From Acanthaster planci (Eukaryota; Echinodermata; Asteroidea; Valvatida; Acanthasteridae): a stretch of 64,000 bases of DNA. The translations under genes were made by a program, and so were the position numbers. The notes under the pieces were generated by a model. The model saw only the letters and a program-made list of their open reading frames with translations. It was not told the origin of the DNA and ran no database searches. The stretch spans positions 10,438,031 through 10,502,030 of the forward strand of contig NW_019091362.1 of assembly GCF_001949145.1 (NCBI RefSeq), written 5' to 3'. Shown one piece after another: positions 61,001 through 64,000 of the stretch; positions within the stretch are counted from its first letter, which is position 1, and every line of letters starts with the position of its first letter.

Positions 61001-61536
61001 GTCCCAGCTGCGGTCCAGTCCCCCATGCCCATATCTCGGTGCTGCTAGACAAGGCCAAGGTGTGTGAGTCACCGCATGAGATCTGTGTGATGATGGGGTC
61101 GGAATCGGTGTCGCTGATCTGCACCTGCTGTGGGGCGTTGGTTTTCTCTATCTGTCCGATCCCGCACTGCCCGCTGCTGGAGTCTCCCCAGCAGAAGACA
61201 ATGCCGTCTGAGCACAGCACCGCCGTATGGTTGCCTCCGCATACCACATCGATGACGTTCTCCCCCTTCAGGTCTTGCACGAGCACGGGCTGCTTGGTGA
61301 CGTCAGAGAACTTCTTGTGGCCCAGTTGACCGAGTTCCCCAGCCCCGTAGCAGTAGACAGCATGCTGATCAGTCAAGAAAGCAGAGTGTCTGCTGCCCAG
61401 GGAGACCTTGATCACATTCTTGGTGTTGAGATTGGGATAGCTGTAGGGGGAGGTGCTGCTCAGGAAGCCCTTCCAGAAGTAAGCGACGGACTGCAGGCTC
61501 TGCTGCTGTTTGGCAGTATCTGCATCATCAGGCTCT
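33935..61536 (-). CDS. ALS2: ALS2 (alsin) orthologue, 24 coding exons, start exon not found
   Basis: Alsin is a guanine-nucleotide exchange factor for RAB5 on early endosomes, through its MORN/VPS9 half, and is also linked to RAC1 through its DH/PH half. Loss in humans causes juvenile motor-neuron disease. The 24 exons give 1647 codons, against 1657 in human. By model residue: RCC1-like blocks at about 15-195 and 455-620 ([53 protein letters not shown]); a Ser-rich linker between them; DH at about 655-840; PH at about 870-975; eight or nine MORN repeats at about 1005-1245; VPS9 at about 1490-1647. Every junction is GT-AG and keeps frame. Comparison with human suggests only a few residues are missing at the N terminus; the first coding exon was not found between 61537 and 64000. 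The N run at 46511-47053 is intronic. Confidence 0.93.
34559..34770 (-). CDS. ALS2: ALS2 exon W: VPS9 domain
   Basis: Acceptor TGTTCTCTAG and donor GTAAGC. Encodes [20 protein letters not shown], then [20 protein letters not shown]. The DELFP segment is the conserved VPS9 motif that engages RAB5-family GTPases. Confidence 0.95.
34975..35332. mobile_element. Possible 358-bp MITE, TA-flanked, in ALS2 intron
   Basis: The ends are inverted: TAAAGGTGGAACATTTACAC on the left, TAAGGGTGGAAATTTACAT read in from the right. A TA at each edge fits a Tc1/mariner-like insertion. No coding capacity. Confidence 0.5.
35506..35548 (-). CDS. ALS2: ALS2 exon V: 43-base microexon
   Basis: Acceptor TTATTAATAG and donor GTACTG. 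Encodes [14 protein letters not shown], aligning with human RKFWPATLSILGESKK. It restores phase 0 between the exons on either side. Confidence 0.85.
35560..36469 (-). repeat. Tandem array of decayed copies of the exon U 3' boundary
   Basis: Units of about 126-153 bases repeat with landmarks (GAGGTATGCC or a variant) at 35767, 35893, 36037, 36178 and 36328, leading up to the true exon at 36481. Each unit holds the last 45 or so exon bases, the donor position, and about 90 bases of intron. Two older copies may lie left of 35760. Most copies have lost the donor; the one near 35870-35880 still reads CCAGTAAGTAGG on the minus strand. Confidence 0.8.
36470..36649 (-). CDS. ALS2: ALS2 exon U: approach to the VPS9 domain
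   Basis: Acceptor TGTGTGTGCAG and donor GTAAGT. Encodes [20 protein letters not shown], then [19 protein letters not shown], closely matching human. Its 3' end and donor are the source of the decayed tandem array downstream in the intron. Confidence 0.95.
36947..37126 (-). CDS. ALS2: ALS2 exon T: divergent His/Tyr-rich linker
   Basis: Acceptor TTGTGTTCCAG and donor GTAAGT. Starts [20 protein letters not shown], then a low-complexity [21 protein letters not shown]-type stretch. Human has a Ser-rich, unrelated linker at this point. Confidence 0.9.
37361..37518 (-). CDS. ALS2: ALS2 exon S
   Basis: Acceptor CCCCGTAG and donor GTAAGA. Encodes [20 protein letters not shown], then [18 protein letters not shown]. 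This is one of the best conserved exons against human. Confidence 0.94.
37949..38069 (-). CDS. ALS2: ALS2 exon R
   Basis: Acceptor GCTTTTCAG and donor GTAGGG. Encodes [20 protein letters not shown], then [16 protein letters not shown], corresponding to human FSVEKYDDIRKYLIK. Confidence 0.92.
38415..38579 (-). CDS. ALS2: ALS2 exon Q: helical region after MORN
   Basis: Acceptor TTTTCAATCAG and donor GTGAGC. Encodes [20 protein letters not shown], then [20 protein letters not shown], the counterpart of human LAVPADEKWKAVFDECW and VWKAWDNIAVAL. Confidence 0.94.
39346..39476 (-). CDS. ALS2: ALS2 exon P: last, degenerate MORN repeat
   Basis: Acceptor CTCTTGCCAG and donor GTAAGC. Encodes [20 protein letters not shown], then [11 protein letters not shown], matching human MPNGDYIEGYFSGEWG. 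Ends in phase 2. Confidence 0.94.
40035..40112 (-). CDS. ALS2: ALS2 exon O: MORN repeat
   Basis: 78 bases, acceptor TGTACTCAG and donor GTATGG. Encodes [20 protein letters not shown], then PTLSGK, close to human NGVLLSEDDTIYEGEF. Confidence 0.94.
40507..40768 (-). CDS. ALS2: ALS2 exon N: four MORN repeats
   Basis: Acceptor GGGAAACAG and donor GTGAGA. Encodes four consecutive MORN units: [48 protein letters not shown] and [13 protein letters not shown]. Ends in phase 0. Confidence 0.95.
41390..41491 (-). CDS. ALS2: ALS2 exon M: MORN repeat
   Basis: Acceptor CATTTGCAG and donor GTAGGA. Encodes [20 protein letters not shown], then [13 protein letters not shown]. Confidence 0.93.
41906..41971 (-). 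CDS. ALS2: ALS2 exon L: MORN repeat
   Basis: 66 bases, acceptor TTTCTTACAG and donor GTGAGT. Encodes [20 protein letters not shown] then HG, one MORN repeat. Confidence 0.93.
42814..43086 (-). CDS. ALS2: ALS2 exon K: PH end and first MORN repeat
   Basis: Acceptor CTGTTCTAG and donor GTGAGC. Encodes the PH C-terminal helix ([20 protein letters not shown]), a linker, and the first MORN repeat ([18 protein letters not shown]). Confidence 0.94.
43471..43535 (-). CDS. ALS2: ALS2 exon J: PH domain, short exon
   Basis: 65 bases, acceptor TTTTTTAG and donor GTAAGT. Encodes [20 protein letters not shown], against human FSTHHVFPLATLWAEP. Ends in phase 2. Confidence 0.93.
46420..47110. repeat. GGATCTGATCCACCAATTGG-type satellite flanking a gap
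   Basis: Copies of a roughly 20-base unit (GGATCTGATC plus CACCAATTGG) occur on both sides of the N run: three to four copies at 46424-46510 and two at 47078-47106. The assembler probably failed on a longer array. The context is the large intron between ALS2 exons I and J. Confidence 0.7.
46511..47053. other. Assembly gap, 543 N
   Basis: Run of N inside the 4.9-kb ALS2 intron between exons I and J. The flanking exons join in frame, so no coding sequence is missing. Confidence 0.95.
48425..48553 (-). CDS. ALS2: ALS2 exon I: PH domain, first half
   Basis: Acceptor ACCCTAATAG and donor GTATTG. Encodes [20 protein letters not shown], then [20 protein letters not shown]. This matches human RKPERRLL, SLQHAGRFSVNWFILFND and VHAQ. 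Phase 0 at both ends; no Met lies in it, so it is easy to miss in an ORF scan. Confidence 0.93.
49461..49827. mobile_element. Long-palindrome MITE, copy 1, in ALS2 intron
   Basis: The two halves are near reverse complements of each other over most of the element. Arm landmarks are AATAAAATCTGGTACAC, ACTAAAAACACTGTT and GATTCGGG. A related copy lies at 59119-59529 in the same orientation. No coding capacity. Confidence 0.75.
49949..50080 (-). CDS. ALS2: ALS2 exon H: DH-PH junction
   Basis: Acceptor TATCTCTGCAG and donor GTAAGT. Encodes [20 protein letters not shown], then [15 protein letters not shown]. 132 bases, phase 0 at both ends. Confidence 0.92.
50611..50770 (-). CDS. ALS2: ALS2 exon G: DH domain
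   Basis: Acceptor TTGTCATCCAG and donor GTGATA. Encodes [20 protein letters not shown], then [20 protein letters not shown]. This corresponds to human LPIRRLHNYAKVLLKL, the conserved DH helix. Confidence 0.93.
51053..51308 (-). CDS. ALS2: ALS2 exon F: DH domain
   Basis: Acceptor TTCTTTATGCAG and donor GTAAAT. Encodes [20 protein letters not shown], then [33 protein letters not shown] and [10 protein letters not shown]. Ends in phase 2. Confidence 0.92.
51866..52037 (-). CDS. ALS2: ALS2 exon E: start of DH domain
   Basis: Acceptor CCTGTTCCAG and donor GTACAT. Encodes [20 protein letters not shown], then [16 protein letters not shown], aligning with human IASLHELATTERRFYSKL at the DH start. 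Ends in phase 1. Confidence 0.93.
52629..52797 (-). CDS. ALS2: ALS2 exon D: divergent linker
   Basis: Acceptor CAACTGCCAG and donor GTCAGT. Encodes a Lys/Ser/Pro-rich linker ([17 protein letters not shown]) ending KLAFIRK, the counterpart of human KLGYISR. The insert is longer and more basic than in human. Confidence 0.87.
52960..53035. repeat. AT-only low-complexity tract
   Basis: Almost pure A/T with TTAATTAA-like repeats, in the ALS2 intron between exons C and D. Confidence 0.7.
53477..53589 (-). CDS. ALS2: ALS2 exon C: end of RCC1-like domain
   Basis: Acceptor TTATTTTCCAG and donor GTACAA. Encodes [17 protein letters not shown] and [10 protein letters not shown], matching the human WSIAAGRDYSLFLVD and LYYSGRQ pattern. 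Confidence 0.9.
53630..53690. repeat. TACATG motif cluster
   Basis: Several overlapping copies of GTACATGTAC, spaced by TAG, CGATACTG and similar, in the ALS2 intron between exons B and C. Confidence 0.75.
54249..54417 (-). CDS. ALS2: ALS2 exon B: RCC1-like blade
   Basis: Acceptor CTTAATACAG and donor GTGAAA. Encodes [20 protein letters not shown], then [15 protein letters not shown], a canonical RCC1 repeat. Ends in phase 0. Confidence 0.93.
55085..55260. repeat. TACATG motif cluster
   Basis: Repeated ATGTACATG, CATGTATAC, GTACAAGTACATGTACGGTA and related variants. Confidence 0.7.
55319..55490. mobile_element. 172-bp hAT-like MITE in ALS2 intron
   Basis: Both ends read CAGGGGTGAGATT inward. 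Flanks TAAATTAA (55311-55318) and CTAATTAC (55491-55498) agree at 6 of 8 positions, as an aged 8-bp target duplication would. The interior has CAGCTGAAA/CAGCTAAAAAGCTG subrepeats. Confidence 0.65.
56055..56480. repeat. Dense TACATGTA array
   Basis: One of the densest clusters in the window. GTACATGTAC, TACATGTAG, CCGGTAC and CGTACGTGTAC variants are interspersed with unique sequence, so it is motif enrichment and not a clean microsatellite. Confidence 0.75.
56637..56651. repeat. Poly-G tract, 15 G
   Basis: G15 followed by TGGGGCGG and flanked by further G-rich sequence. Similar G9-G10 runs are at about 33007 and 56876. Confidence 0.9.
58390..58572. repeat. Dense TACATGTA array
   Basis: Many GTACATGTAC and ACCAGTAC/CCGGTACATG variants, in the first found ALS2 intron (between exons A and B). 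Confidence 0.75.
59119..59529. mobile_element. Long-palindrome MITE, copy 2, in ALS2 intron
   Basis: Related along its length to 49461-49827: shared ACCACCATCTCTGGAATG, ACTGGTTCCTTTG and CACAAAAGGCTTA. Compared with copy 1 it has gained ATGTAG at 59230-59235 and a CCGGTA-containing segment near 59455. Confidence 0.75.
60079..61536 (-). CDS. ALS2: ALS2 exon A (first found): RCC1-like blades and linker
   Basis: Large 1458-base exon with acceptor GGTCTTACAG and donor GTTAGT. It starts [20 protein letters not shown] and encodes RCC1-type blades followed by an acidic, Ser-rich linker of about 250 residues (for example [20 protein letters not shown]). It closes with [20 protein letters not shown]. 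Human ALS2 likewise has an unstructured insert between RCC1 blades. The entering phase requires an upstream exon. Confidence 0.93.
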
Positions 61537-64000
61537 CTGTAAGACCAAACAAATCAAAGGGATCATAAGAATTTTCAAGATAGAAATCCTTTGTAATTCT
61601 GCACACTTCATGAAATACAGTAAATACAATTATGTACCTGTCCACATGTATAACAGTATAAAAAGATTTTTCTTCCCTAAGAAACATAAATGAAAAACAC
61701 AAAGTGCCCACTGGACAAGGGGAACAACATTAACAGTAATCAAGTTATAAAAGCACATTATTTCAGTAAAAGTGAGTAAAACACTTAATCTCTGAGTATT
61801 CATGGATATTGTACACGTATTGTATGCACCAAACATAACAACCGGTACATGCATTTTTACTGTCCATAATCCAAATTTTAATCTCTCACCAACCAGAACC
61901 AGATCTTAATTTCCAACCAAGTGGGAATTTAAAGTACAGTACATGTAAATACAGTATGTGCATGTATGCAATAAATGTGGAATTTCGGTAGTGCGGAAGA
62001 TTTGTAGGAAGAAGCTTACAGATACATGTACATGTATAACACTACAGGTACATGCATTTTGTCTAGCTAACGGTGAAATGTTCTTTCAACTACAACCGGA
62101 ATTGTCTTTTTTAGATTATCCAAGGAGAATGTATCTCCATGGTCTCACAAACAAAGCAACACAACTGTATAGTAGTATGGTATGATCAACATGCCACTAA
62201 CATCTGATATTGCTGCTATGCTACAACTGTACATTTACCAGTATGTCATGTATGTAAGTACTGTACATGTGAGTTAAGTCTTTGCATTCAACGGTGATTT
62301 GCATACATGTACAATACATTTTACATACATTATATTGTATGAGGATGCAAGAACCCATCCACTGTACATGTACAAGATCTACATGTATACACACCGGTAC
62401 AATTGTGCGTGCAAAGTGTACATGTACAATGTAATAACAAAATGTGAATGTTTGTTAAAATGACAAGTGGTACATTTGATGTAGATATATTAAACACAAA
62501 ATCCAAAAATCAGGGTATGTGCAGGCTATCATATCTTAACCACAACATGAAGCCCAATAGATGGACCATTTGCATATATGAAATGCTATGTTAGCATACC
62601 AGTAGTAGGACAGAATTAATTAATATTCATGACTGAGCTTTCCATTCTAATTGGACATCATTGTCCTTACAGCATCTCACTACACTCAATGCAAACACCC
62701 TGTTGAGATCACAGTCTGTCAAATCTGTCACTGTTTGCGGTTTGGTGAGAGCCCATTTTATTCTGGCACTTTCGCGATCTTAAATTGAATGCCCAGTGGT
62801 CTAGAAGTGTCCACAGATTAGTCATCGGTCTAAGTGCTAGAGACGGTCTTTTTAGCCACAGGCAAGTTCATTTTTTTGCTAACAGATACACAGATAGTGG
62901 AAGTGCCAAAACTACATGGACACATACAATGTACATGTACGTGCACACTGTACCGATACACGTATGCCAGACACTTCTTAATCGTGCTCATACATACCGG
63001 TTACATATACACATAGTTAAGCATCTGAGATGATGAAAAAATTGTTCACAGTGGAAAACGTGCTCGTCAAGTGCAGACATTGAAGCATTTGGTATTAAAC
63101 TATGATTTCTCACATTCATGTGTTGCAAGAGAAACTTCACGAGCAGAGCGGCTTCTGAAACAGCAACCGCTAATTACTAAAATAAATGATCTGAATACCG
63201 CACACTGGTTTTCATGCATACATGTACATTTACATGTGCTGCATAACAATTTTCATCTTATTTTGTTTATTGATACGAGTACATGTACATGTAGACTATA
63301 CAAACAGGAATGTTGCCAGTCAATACATGTACATTAACATGTAGGGCCTAAAAAAAATCAAAGCCATATTTTTGCCTAATTTTATAAACGTACATGTACA
63401 TGTATCTAGAATTCCAGATTTAAATATACATGTTGGGAAGATGCCAAATTTCAATGCGACAGTTTCACTTTGCTGTCAGGAATATTTCCTTAAAAAGGGT
63501 CCTTTTTCTCTTCAAATGGCAATAAACTAACAGGTTAAAAAGAAATTAATTCCACAAGACTAAAAAAATGAATTTGCAAATTTACCGGATATTTCATGTG
63601 TTAAGCCGTATGTATGATTATTTGCGAAATTATACCAACATGTGCATGAACTATACTTCATCACTGCATAAATTTGTCAGTTGTCTCATCATGGAGGAAG
63701 GAATAGATTCATACACTGTACTGCTACATGTAGTGTAACTGCTATGGTCTTCTGTGCTTTAATAAACAACAAATCAAGGAATTTAGCATGTCTGCCATAC
63801 ATGAACATGTACAGTTACTAATTTATTCCTAGCACGTATTACGAAACCCCCTGAGATGGCAATTATCTTCCAGTCAGCTGATTATGATCAATAGGGGACT
63901 GCCCCTGGCCATGAGGCCCCCCATCCTGTCAAGATTGATCCCCATTCATAAATACAATACCACATGACACCAGTGTGCTGATTTACAATGTACATGTACA
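61537..64000. other. Upstream of found ALS2 exons; intron or 5' flank
   Basis: No coding exon was recognised. The phase of exon A requires an upstream exon with the start codon, which may be a very short exon here or lie beyond the window. The stretch is AT-rich and full of TACATG motifs (notably 61930-62040, 62340-62430 and 63270-63400). No CpG-rich promoter is evident. Confidence 0.5.

Noticed and set aside
60112-61329. Plus-strand ORFs of 90-167 codons opposite ALS2 exon A
   Set aside because: Shadows of the long RCC1-like exon on the other strand; no independent similarity.

Overview
The window is eukaryotic. It holds two long intron-rich metazoan genes with GT-AG introns, a large degraded retrotransposon, many small DNA-transposon relics, two assembly gaps, and a very high density of the self-complementary motif TACATGTA/GTACATGTAC. 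Full-length orthologues of human KRIT1 and ALS2, a DIRS-type retroelement and abundant MITEs fit a marine invertebrate, perhaps an echinoderm or amphioxus. The species cannot be fixed from the sequence alone.

Layout. From 197 to 610 there is a decayed Ty3/Gypsy-type integrase tail (+). From about 2114 to 9215 there is a minus-strand DIRS-like tyrosine-recombinase retrotransposon with inverted terminal repeats and an internal complementary region. Its GAG, RT/RNase H and recombinase regions are all broken. Two younger elements sit in its RT region: an 863-bp hAT-type element with an 8-bp target duplication, and a 240-bp MITE with a 4-bp duplication. From 9216 to 16082 no gene is recognised; a CpG-bearing patch near 14.3 kb may be regulatory.

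From 16123 to 27119 (+) lies a KRIT1 (CCM1) orthologue in 15 traceable coding exons, 592 residues. It has three NPxY/F motifs, ankyrin repeats and a FERM domain, but no N-terminal Nudix-like domain was found. From 27120 to 33934 is the tail-to-tail interval between the two genes.

From 61536 down to 33935 (-) lies an ALS2 (alsin) orthologue in 24 traceable coding exons, 1647 codons. Domain order is RCC1-like, DH, PH, MORN repeats, VPS9. Only a few N-terminal residues and the start codon are missing. Exon phases join without a break across all 24 exons, which supports the model. The alsin introns carry several MITEs, dense TACATG arrays, a satellite-flanked gap, and an array of about six decayed copies of one exon/intron boundary.

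How the genes work. KRIT1 is a junctional scaffold that binds RAP1 and ICAP1 in the CCM complex. Alsin is an endosomal exchange factor for RAB5 that also acts with RAC1. There is no evident functional link; their convergent adjacency is a synteny observation.
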